From Prochlorococcus sp. AG-402-A08 (GTDB lineage Bacteria; Cyanobacteriota; Cyanobacteriia; PCC-6307; Cyanobiaceae), in contig QCHH01000002.1 of assembly GCA_003279585.1 (NCBI GenBank), positions 1-64,000 of the forward strand: a stretch of 64,000 bases of DNA. The letters run 5' to 3'. The notes below the pieces were generated by a model. That model saw only the letters and a list, made by a program, of their open reading frames with translations. It had not been told where the DNA came from and made no database searches. Shown piece by piece: positions 56,902 through 64,000 of this stretch. The first letter of the stretch is position 1; each line of letters starts with the position of its first letter. Position numbers and translations under genes: made by a program.

Positions 56902-58548
56902 CTACGCAACTTGTGTATTGTTTTGTTTTGTTAGACCTGAAGCCATTCTTAGAGGGCTGAATGTTTTTCGGACTAGTTTGATTAATTGCTTCATATCTTT
57001 TGTATCTATTTTTTCATCTTTAATAATGCTCATTAATAAGTTTTTCCTTATTAATGATCCTCTTGCGCTGGTTAAGAGCTTAAGACCTGCACCTGCTACT
57101 GGAATTAGCTCTTTTGCAGGTGTGCTTGAGTCTTGTACTAAGACATCAAATAAATTTTCTATTCTCTCGACCCTTATGTGTCCATTTTGATCAAATATAA
57201 CGTCTAATAATATATTTATCATCTCATTAGTATCTGATGTAAGTAATCTTTTTGCTACGTAGGGATAGGCTAAATCTATAATTTTAAAATCAGGATCTAA
57301 ACGAAGAGCGAGTCCTTCTTGACTAATTACTGCTCTAATAATCAAAGCAAATCTTGCTGGAACTCTAAATGGGTAATCAAACATTAATTCTGAAAATTTA
57401 TTTGTAATTTCTTTAAAATTAAAAGATGAAACATCTTTACCTATTGCACTTCCAAGTACTTCTTTTAATACAGGTATTAGTGGCTTAAGATCTTGTTCTT
57501 CATTTAAAAAACCCAGTTTTTGAAAATCTTTTGCAACAGCATGAAAATCATTATTTATGAGGTGAACAATTGCACCCGTAAGAGTTAGTCTATCTTCCTC
57601 TGAAATTGAGTCCATCATTCCGAAGTCTACATAGGCTATATTTCCTAAATCACCATTGTGACCTTCAAGTGCAAACATATTTCCTGGATGAGGATCTGCA
57701 TGAAAGTATCCAAACTCTAATAATTGTTGTATTCCACTGATAACACCAGTTCTTATGATTTTTGATGGATTTAGATTATTTAAAACTAATTCATTTCTAT
57801 CTTTTAATTTTGTACCATCAATCCAGCTTGTAGTTAAAACCTTTACTGATGATAAATGTCTTTCAACTTTTGGTATAGTTACTGATTTATTATTGTGGAA
57901 TAAATTAGAAAATTTTTCAGCATTATCAGCTTCTTTTTTGTAATCAACTTCGTCAAATAAACTTCTTCCAAACTCATCTATTATTTCACCTAAACCAAAC
58001 CCAAGATTTAATGGAAGTATTGGCGCACTGAGAACTCCAAGTATTTTTATAATCACAATGTCTCTTCTAATGTTAAAAATCAAATGAGGCCTCTGAACTT
58101 TTACTGCTACCCAATAATTGTTAGTTAACTTTGCTTTATAAACTTGACCAAGACTAGCTGAGGCTATTGGATTAGATGGAAATTCATCAAAAATATCATT
58201 CGCTGGTCTTCCTAGCTCATTTTCAATAATTTCAAGTGCTTTTTCATGAGAAAATGAGGGTAAATTATCTTGTAGGTTTGTTAATTCTTCCAGCCAATCT
58301 TTCCTTATTAGATCTGGCCTAGTTGAAAGTGCTTGACCTACTTTTATAAAACAGGGGCCTAGACCAATAAGTGTCTTAAGTAGAAATTTAGCTAGATTCT
58401 TTTGAGTTTTATCGTCTTTACTTGAACCTTGAAAAATAAGTCTTGCTAATAGAAGTGATATTGCGCCAACTATCTGAATAAATCTAGGCACCAATATCCA
58501 CGGCCTTGAAATTAACCAGATTAAATCTCTTTTGAAATCGTATTTCAT
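56902..58548 (-). CDS. ABC1/UbiB family atypical kinase
   Basis: A 548-residue protein of the UbiB/ABC1K family. KxGQ motif CFIKVGQALSTRPDL (about residue 66), ATP-binding Lys in YWVAVKVQRP, HADPHPGNMF catalytic-loop equivalent and VDFGMM metal motif are in order. The C-terminal part follows the plant/cyanobacterial pattern. ABC1 kinases in cyanobacteria are tied to prenylquinone metabolism; the exact target is not shown. Start is divergent from the decarboxylase gene (100 bases). Confidence 0.92.
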   Translation of the reverse strand: MKYDFKRDLIWLISRPWILVPRFIQIVGAISLLLARLIFQGSSKDDKTQKNLAKFLLKTLIGLGPCFIKVGQALSTRPDLIRKDWLEELTNLQDNLPSFSHEKALEIIENELGRPANDIFDEFPSNPIASASLGQVYKAKLTNNYWVAVKVQRPHLIFNIRRDIVIIKILGVLSAPILPLNLGFGLGEIIDEFGRSLFDEVDYKKEADNAEKFSNLFHNNKSVTIPKVERHLSSVKVLTTSWIDGTKLKDRNELVLNNLNPSKIIRTGVISGIQQLLEFGYFHADPHPGNMFALEGHNGDLGNIAYVDFGMMDSISEEDRLTLTGAIVHLINNDFHAVAKDFQKLGFLNEEQDLKPLIPVLKEVLGSAIGKDVSSFNFKEITNKFSELMFDYPFRVPARFALIIRAVISQEGLALRLDPDFKIIDLAYPYVAKRLLTSDTNEMINILLDVIFDQNGHIRVERIENLFDVLVQDSSTPAKELIPVAGAGLKLLTSARGSLIRKNLLMSIIKDEKIDTKDMKQLIKLVRKTFSPLRMASGLTKQNNTQVA

Positions 58549-58648
58549 GAATCCATCATAAGTTCTTTTAGCTACTCCCTTAAGAAGTTCTTTTGATTTG
58601 CTTACTGATTAATTTAACTACATTGATTTTAGGTAATTCCCTTTTGCT

Positions 58649-60043
58649 ATGAGGCTTTTAAACTTGCTTTCTGCTAATGGAAGTGAAAACCTTTTCTTGC
58701 CAGCCCATGGAAGAGGAAATGCTCTCCCAAAAAAAATAAAACAACTATTGAAGCTAAAGCCAGGTATTTGGGATTTACCTGAGCTTTTTGAGATTGGTGG
58801 CCCGTTGATTAGTGAAGGAGCAATAGCAGAAAGTCAAAAGTCTGCCGCTTATGAAGTGGGTGTTGATAGATGTTGGTATGGAGTTAACGGTGCGACGGGT
58901 TTACTTCAAAGTTCATTGCTGGCTCTAGCTCGTCCTGGTCAAGCTGTGCTCATGCCAAGAAATATTCATAAAAGCTGTATTCAGGCATGCCTGTTTGGAG
59001 GCTTAGTACCATTACTTTTTGATGTTCCTTATTTAACTGATAGAGGCCATGCCTCTGTTTTTGATAGGAAATGGCTTAAGAGGGTTTTTAAAAAAGCAAA
59101 AGAACTTGAAGATGATATTGCGGCGGTGGTTTTAGTTAATCCTACATATCAGGGATATTCTGGAGATATGGAATCTCTGATTCAGGAGATTCATTCACAT
59201 TCTTTGCCAGTTTTGGTTGATGAGGCTCATGGAGCATACCTAATCAGTCAAATAAGACCAGATTTACCTAAGTCTGCTATCTCTTTTGGTGCAGACCTTG
59301 TTGTTCACTCCCTTCATAAATCTGCACCCGGATTAGTTCAATCTGCAGTTTTATGGTCGCAAGGTAACAAGGTTGATCCATTTAAAATTGAGAGAAGTAT
59401 TGAGTTGCTTCAAACTTCAAGCCCAAGTTCTTTGTTGCTGGCTTCTTGTGAAAGTTCAATAAAACAACTTATTGAATCTAATGGGCTAAAGAAGTTGAAA
59501 TCCCGTATAGAAGAATCTGAGTTATTAAAAGATTTTTTGGTTAATAAAGAAGTTCCTCTTCTTGAAAATAGTGATCCACTAAGAATCATTCTTCACACAT
59601 CAAAATTTGGTTTGAGTGGTATTGAAGTTGATAAAAGATTTATAAAAAAAAGAATAATCGGTGAATTAGCTGAACCAGGAACGCTAACTTTTTGTCTTGG
59701 GTTCTCATCTCACAAGAAATTAGGAAAAAGATTTGTAAGAACTTGGAATGAAATCCTTACATCGTGTGGCCAACAAAAACCCTGTTTTTTTAAAAGACCA
59801 CCTTTCAGCATTGTTTCTAAGCCATACAAGCCATGTTCATATGCTTGGGGATCTGATTTTGAGAAGGTAAATCTAAAGGATGCTATAGGAAGAATTTCTG
59901 TTGAGATGGTTTGCCCTTATCCTCCTGGAATACCTTTATTGATTCCTGGTGAGATTTTGGACGAAGCGCGAGTTGATTGGTTGATAGAGCAAAAAAGCTT
60001 TTGGCCAGAACAAATTTCTGATTTTGTAAGAGTTATTTCTTAA
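58649..60043 (+). CDS. Orn/Lys/Arg decarboxylase-family PLP enzyme
   Basis: A 464-residue fold type I PLP enzyme of the short prokaryotic Orn/Lys/Arg decarboxylase group. The start LFLPAHGRGNALPKKIKQLL, VNGATGLLQSSLLAL, LVDEAHGAYLISQ with cofactor Asp and the PLP Lys in VHSLHKSAPGLVQSAVLW are clear; the C-terminal ISVEMVCPYPPGIPLLIPGE is also typical. It may make a polyamine precursor such as agmatine or cadaverine, but the substrate is not decided by sequence. In marine cyanobacteria it is widely present upstream of cdsA. Confidence 0.88.
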   Translation: MRLLNLLSANGSENLFLPAHGRGNALPKKIKQLLKLKPGIWDLPELFEIGGPLISEGAIAESQKSAAYEVGVDRCWYGVNGATGLLQSSLLALARPGQAVLMPRNIHKSCIQACLFGGLVPLLFDVPYLTDRGHASVFDRKWLKRVFKKAKELEDDIAAVVLVNPTYQGYSGDMESLIQEIHSHSLPVLVDEAHGAYLISQIRPDLPKSAISFGADLVVHSLHKSAPGLVQSAVLWSQGNKVDPFKIERSIELLQTSSPSSLLLASCESSIKQLIESNGLKKLKSRIEESELLKDFLVNKEVPLLENSDPLRIILHTSKFGLSGIEVDKRFIKKRIIGELAEPGTLTFCLGFSSHKKLGKRFVRTWNEILTSCGQQKPCFFKRPPFSIVSKPYKPCSYAWGSDFEKVNLKDAIGRISVEMVCPYPPGIPLLIPGEILDEARVDWLIEQKSFWPEQISDFVRVIS

Positions 60044-60141
60044 TTAATAATATCTTCTCATCAGCTATAATAAAATTTATTATTAATAACCCCTTTAAAG
60101 TATGTTTTTTAAAAGAAAGCTATATTTTTCTATCTAATTTA

Positions 60142-61029
60142 ATGTTTTTAGCTGTTTCGAAAAAGAGATTATTAAGTGGACTTATTATTGGGGCTTTTGG
60201 TTTCTTAATAGTCTCTCTTGGCAATTGGTGGTTTTCTATTTCAATAAGTTTAATTGTTCATTTAGCTCTTCTAGAGTTCTTTCGGATGGCAGAATTTACT
60301 GGGATAAGACCGGCTACTAAGACAACATTATTAGCCTGTCAAATATTACTTTTCTTCACGCAATTATCATCTCAAGGATATATATCTATTGAAATATCTG
60401 ATGCTATTTTGCCATTATCTGGTGCTGCTATTTGTGGTTGGTTATTACTCCAACCTGTTACTGGTTCTATTGCAGATGTGGCAGCATCAATATTCGGATT
60501 ATTTTATTTAGGCTTTTTGCCAAGTCATTGGATTAAGTTAAGAAATCTTTTAGAAACTGATTTAACAAATAACTTCAACTTGATTCCCACTGATTGGTCA
60601 TCATCTATTACTTTTGGAATGCTAATAACTTTTTCTACTTGTTTTATGATCGTTGGGTTTGATATTGGCTCTTATTTTATTGGTAAAAAGTTTGGCAATC
60701 ACTCATTATCACCAATTTCACCTTCTAAAACCATCGAGGGTGTTATTGGTGGATTATTATTTTCTTTGTTAATAGGAGCTTCTTTTGGATATCTGCTTAG
60801 ATGGGAATTTGGAATATTAATAGGAATATTTGTTGGTACTTTAGTAGCTTTGTTTTCATTGGTTGGAGACCTTACAGAATCGATGTTGAAAAGGAATGCT
60901 GGATTAAAAGATTCAGGTAATTTTTTACCTGGTCATGGAGGAATTCTTGATAGAATAGATAGCTATTTATTTACCCCAGCAATTGTATTTTATATAGTAA
61001 TTTTATTGTCGCCATTAATTATTTCCTGA
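60142..61029 (+). CDS. cdsA: Phosphatidate cytidylyltransferase
   Basis: A 295-residue membrane enzyme making CDP-diacylglycerol, the precursor of phosphatidylglycerol needed in thylakoids. About seven or eight helices and the signature SPSKTIEGVIGGLLFSLLIG followed by LVGDLTESMLKRNAGLKDSGNFLPGHGGILDRIDSY are visible. Lies about 100 bases after the PLP decarboxylase gene. Confidence 0.95.
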   Translation: MFLAVSKKRLLSGLIIGAFGFLIVSLGNWWFSISISLIVHLALLEFFRMAEFTGIRPATKTTLLACQILLFFTQLSSQGYISIEISDAILPLSGAAICGWLLLQPVTGSIADVAASIFGLFYLGFLPSHWIKLRNLLETDLTNNFNLIPTDWSSSITFGMLITFSTCFMIVGFDIGSYFIGKKFGNHSLSPISPSKTIEGVIGGLLFSLLIGASFGYLLRWEFGILIGIFVGTLVALFSLVGDLTESMLKRNAGLKDSGNFLPGHGGILDRIDSYLFTPAIVFYIVILLSPLIIS

Positions 61030-61033
61030 AAAC

Positions 61034-61699
61034 TTAAAAACTAATGGATGAATTTCCAAAAATATTAATTAAATTATTTTCTATATTTACATTTTTAATA
61101 TAAATTTTTTCTTCAATCGGTATCTGAATGGTTTTGTTATTAGTTCTATTTTTTAAATAGATTTTACCTCTAGCTGTATTGATTTCAATCTGAGGTATTT
61201 TGTTGATTTCTTTATTCTCTTCAGAAGATTGCATTACGAATTTACAATTCTTTATTTTTATTTCTTGTGATTTGTCTTGATCAAATATTTCCTTGCTTAT
61301 CATGTCACCAATACAATTCCAATTATTAGATAATAAAACTGTATTGAGTAAGTTTTGAGATAAAGAAATTTTGAAGTTTATTTTAGGGTCATTTTTAAAA
61401 TATAATTCTTTAGTTGTTGGCTTAAAATTTATTTTTAGATGATTGGCTTCTAGCTCAACTTTATCGAATAAGAGGTCTTTATAATTTATATCCTGAGCAA
61501 ATATATTAATTTTTTGTATTTCACCTTTGATTATACTAATAGAACTTGCGATAATATTTATTTTAATATTGCTAATCTTTTTACACTCTTTTATTAGCAA
61601 GATCCTTAGGCCTTGCTCTAAAAATTTAGCAATAATTCCTTTCTTCTTAATCTGGTTAGATATCATTTTAGTATTTAAATTTTTCCCATGCTTCAGCAA
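61034..61699 (-). CDS. DUF2993 (LmeA-like) family protein
   Basis: A 221-residue protein with alternating hydrophobic residues suggesting beta strands (KINIIASSISIIKGEIQKINIFAQDINYKDLLFDKVELEANHLKINF), typical of the cyanobacterial DUF2993 family, which is related to tubular lipid-binding domains. Start overlaps the upstream hydrolase gene by 32 bases, so the true start may be at the Met at residue 12. The sequence is AT-rich with many Lys/Ile/Asn codons. Function unknown. Confidence 0.7.
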   Translation of the reverse strand: MLKHGKNLNTKMISNQIKKKGIIAKFLEQGLRILLIKECKKISNIKINIIASSISIIKGEIQKINIFAQDINYKDLLFDKVELEANHLKINFKPTTKELYFKNDPKINFKISLSQNLLNTVLLSNNWNCIGDMISKEIFDQDKSQEIKIKNCKFVMQSSEENKEINKIPQIEINTARGKIYLKNRTNNKTIQIPIEEKIYIKNVNIENNLINIFGNSSISF

Positions 61700-62564
61700 C
61701 TAATTTAGGTTCTTCTAAATGAGGAAGATGCCCTGAATTATTAGCTATTTCTATATTGGAGTTATAGTTCTTATTGGTTTCTTCTTTTTCATTCCTAGGA
61801 ATAATTCTGTCATATTTCCCTAAAATAATTTTGAGAGGTTGAGTCGGTTTAGGGAGTCCACAAGCGGATACTCCTCCATCTGCCGCAAAATCTGCCAGAG
61901 ATGATTGCCAACCTGGAACTTTTAAATGTATGGAGGCGATTTGTTCTTCGGCAGCACCAACGCTATTTTTGGGATCTGCGAATGCCTGTCTACATAATCC
62001 CCTGCGAACAAAAGCTTGACTCAGGAAAAAAGCCCCTAAATGATTAAAAGGCCATGGAATTTTTGGGTTTTTGCCTGCCAAACCTGCTGGTGATAAAAGT
62101 AGTAATTTATTCACCTTCTTTGGGTTTTGTCTTGCAAGTTCTAGAGCTAACGCTCCACCCATTGAGGCACCTATTACTCCAATAGGTTGATTCTTTGAAA
62201 AATAGTTCAAAACAGAATTTAAATGTTTCATTAAATATTTAAATCCGTATTTGTTACCAGTAGATCTTGGACAAAAGCCAAATCCGTATAGGTCAGGAAT
62301 TATTAATTTATTTTTCTTTTTTAGAAAAGGTGTGAGACGTCTATATTCAAGAAAGCAGCTATCAAAACCATGAATGAGAAGGATCTTCGCTCCTGAACCT
62401 GTTAGCACTGTTGGAAATAAATCAGATTTATTAGATGAAATTTCTTTCAGCTCTATCCATTTAAGGTCTTCAAAAAGTTTGCTTGCTTGTTTATCAATAA
62501 TTGTATTTCGTATCTCATTGATGTATGCCTTCGTAGCATTTGTTTTATTTACTTCTTGATTCAA
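61668..62564 (-). CDS. Alpha/beta hydrolase family protein
   Basis: A 298-residue hydrolase with the oxyanion segment LLIHGFDSCFLEYRRL, nucleophile elbow GASMGG in IGVIGASMGGALALE, Asp in ILGKYDRIIPRNE and His in NNSGHLPHLEEP, giving a complete Ser-Asp-His triad. The substrate is unknown. It overlaps the downstream DUF2993 gene by 32 bases, so the two are coupled. Upstream lies the dehydrogenase gene (6-base gap). Confidence 0.88.
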   Translation of the reverse strand: MNQEVNKTNATKAYINEIRNTIIDKQASKLFEDLKWIELKEISSNKSDLFPTVLTGSGAKILLIHGFDSCFLEYRRLTPFLKKKNKLIIPDLYGFGFCPRSTGNKYGFKYLMKHLNSVLNYFSKNQPIGVIGASMGGALALELARQNPKKVNKLLLLSPAGLAGKNPKIPWPFNHLGAFFLSQAFVRRGLCRQAFADPKNSVGAAEEQIASIHLKVPGWQSSLADFAADGGVSACGLPKPTQPLKIILGKYDRIIPRNEKEETNKNYNSNIEIANNSGHLPHLEEPKLVAEAWEKFKY

Positions 62565-62569
62565 TGCTC

Positions 62570-63688
62570 TTAAGTATTTTTTATTCTTATTTTGGAGCTT
62601 TTATGAAAGGATTGAAAACTTTGAATTGCTTCAAACAGATCATTTTCGTTTATTGGAAAAGGTAATTGATTTATATCAGAGTTATCATTACATGCAAATT
62701 TACAGGCTTTTAGTAGTTCATTCGAGGTCATATTCCTAAGAGAAATAGACTCAATTGAAATAGGAAGATTTAGTTGAGAGAAGAAATCTACTAGTTGTGA
62801 CTTTGCTTGTTTGGGTAATTGACTGTCTGAATTTTTCTCTTCTAGGCTTAATTGTACTAGCAAACCAAATCCTACAAGTTCCCCATGAAGTGGTTTCTTT
62901 GTATAGGAAAGTTGTGTTAATCCATTGTGTATGGGATGTGCTGCGGCTGTTCTACATTTAACCCCGCCAAGACCTCCAATTATTCCAGCAGTTAATGCAC
63001 ATCCTTCTGCAACAGTTCCCCAAGAATTACTTAGTGGATCTAGGAAAGCCTGGTAGCCGTTTAAAAATAACTGATCTCGTAAGACCCTCGCCATCTGAAC
63101 TGCTTGTTGCACAAAACCGTCTTGGCTTGTACTGCTTGTTAAGGATGACTCGTACCATTTTGCTACAGCATCTGCCATGCCGCTAGCAAGTGTTCTTGGT
63201 GGGGCAGCTCTAACAATTTTGTGATCAAAGATCAATAAGTTTGGACAGCTTTTTAAAGTTACATCTTTTACGAATTTACCATCGGAGGTATAAATATTAG
63301 ATAAAGCAGTCCATCCAGCGCATGTGGAAGCGCTTAATGGCACGGTAATGCAAGTGATACCAAGTAAATCTGCAATTAATTTTCCTGCGTCAAGTACTTT
63401 CCCACCACCTGCTGCAATAATTCCATCACAGTTGTTGTTTTTCGAGATGAGATATGCATTTTGGATATCTAATTCACAACAATCATGATCTAATTCGAAT
63501 GAGATTGTATGAATACCTTTTAAAAGAAGATCTTTTCTAAATGATTCTCTTATTTTTTTTGTAGCGCTACTTCTACCTATTAGCAAAGGTCTTTTACATA
63601 ATTTGGTTATGAGGTCCAACGATTTAATCCACGCTCCATCACCCCTCACTACCTTTGAGGGTGAAATGCTGTGATTATTTATAGGCAT
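62570..63688 (-). CDS. Iron-type alcohol dehydrogenase, glycerol dehydrogenase-like
   Basis: A 372-residue member of the GldA-like branch. NAD site CDGIIAAGGGKVLDAGKLIAD, then CITVPLSASTCAGWTALSNIYTSDG, and the metal-binding Asp/His region with SGMADAVAKWYESS and KCRTAAAHPIHNGLTQL and LHGELVGFG are typical. Glycerol is the usual substrate of the family but this is not proven by sequence. The gene runs from 63688 to a stop at 62570, ahead of the hydrolase on the same strand. Confidence 0.85.
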   Translation of the reverse strand: MPINNHSISPSKVVRGDGAWIKSLDLITKLCKRPLLIGRSSATKKIRESFRKDLLLKGIHTISFELDHDCCELDIQNAYLISKNNNCDGIIAAGGGKVLDAGKLIADLLGITCITVPLSASTCAGWTALSNIYTSDGKFVKDVTLKSCPNLLIFDHKIVRAAPPRTLASGMADAVAKWYESSLTSSTSQDGFVQQAVQMARVLRDQLFLNGYQAFLDPLSNSWGTVAEGCALTAGIIGGLGGVKCRTAAAHPIHNGLTQLSYTKKPLHGELVGFGLLVQLSLEEKNSDSQLPKQAKSQLVDFFSQLNLPISIESISLRNMTSNELLKACKFACNDNSDINQLPFPINENDLFEAIQSFQSFHKSSKIRIKNT

Positions 63689-63707
63689 TTAACTGTTCTG
63701 TTGAAAG

Positions 63708-64000
63708 TTAAATAGCGGCACTAGCTAGTTCAGGCGTGGAACTATCTTTGCCAAGATGTTTTACAACAACTTTTTTAGTTTCATCAATATCAACCTCTGC
63801 TTTGTCTCCGTCTTTTATCCTTCCAGATAAAACTTCTTCTGCAAGGCTATCTTCCAGTAACCTCATTACCGCTCTTCTTAAAGGTCGTGCTCCATAAGAA
63901 GGGTTGTATCCTTCTTCAACTAATCTTTCTTTGAAATCATCTGAGACAGTTAATGATATTCCTTTCTCTTTTATCCTCAAGAAAACCTCCTTTAACATTA
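63708..64000 (-). CDS. clpC: ATP-dependent Clp protease ATP-binding subunit ClpC, C-terminal end (partial)
   Basis: The last 97 or so residues of a Clp/Hsp100 ATPase continue past the window end. [49 protein letters not shown] is the D2-small domain of ClpC, a chaperone that feeds proteins to ClpP. The tail ([19 protein letters not shown]) fits the cyanobacterial form. The rest lies beyond 64000. Confidence 0.92.
   Translation of the reverse strand, partial: MLKEVFLRIKEKGISLTVSDDFKERLVEEGYNPSYGARPLRRAVMRLLEDSLAEEVLSGRIKDGDKAEVDIDETKKVVVKHLGKDSSTPELASAAI

Overview
The window reads as a low-light-adapted Prochlorococcus. It has a cluster of Pcb chlorophyll a2/b2 antenna genes, AT-rich compact genes, cyanobacterial photosynthesis genes (chlI, petG, petH, cytM, crtL) and the marine picocyanobacterial small RNA Yfr1 between trxA and guaB. 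Several pcb genes together are typical of low-light ecotypes. I cannot fix the strain from sequence alone; an LLI (NATL-like) type is a guess.

Layout. 1-6.7 kb: a pcb array of four intact genes plus two half-genes that meet head to head at about 338-350, with two small membrane-protein genes on the minus strand between array members. Each intact pcb has its own promoter region with a shared upstream element. 6.7-12 kb: accessory-looking stretch of small or poorly known proteins (a TEPE-repeat membrane protein, DCC-family oxidoreductase, MIF-like tautomerase, pentapeptide protein, several tiny single-helix proteins, a PfkB kinase, DUF2834). 12-17.6 kb: MFS transporter, DUF1400 hydrolase, and a two-gene piece of an oligopeptide-type ABC transporter. 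17.7-25.9 kb: a long minus-strand run of housekeeping genes (hom, sufE, folate cyclo-ligase, ruvC, chlI, serine hydrolase, RNA methylase, cytM, rsmD, hisH, trxA) with petG opposite. 25.9-33 kb: Yfr1, guaB3, gyrA-crtL, a GH57 enzyme. 33-41.7 kb: leuA, two small proteins, a 7TM-HD phosphodiesterase, folD, crtE, DUF212 and a RecD-like helicase. 41.7-49.5 kb: cbiA, opcA, zwf, petH, tRNA-Glu, sasA and a CpcS/CpeS-like gene. 49.6-64 kb: lipoprotein, pepN, prsA, 6S RNA, malQ, RodZ-like protein, ABC1 kinase, PLP decarboxylase, cdsA, DUF2993, hydrolase, glycerol-dehydrogenase-like gene and the C-terminal end of clpC.

Functional themes: light harvesting (pcb, chlI, crtE, crtL, tRNA-Glu as chlorophyll precursor carrier), electron transfer and NADPH supply (petG, cytM, petH next to zwf and opcA), glycogen and starch metabolism (GH57, malQ), and global regulation (6S RNA, Yfr1, SasA clock kinase). 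No insertion sequence, prophage, CRISPR array or rRNA operon was seen. The most notable items are the inverted pcb half-gene junction, the conserved pcb promoter element, the unannotated-type small RNAs and small ORFs, and a PetH whose N-terminus is a membrane anchor with an Ala/Lys/Pro linker rather than a recognisable CpcD domain.
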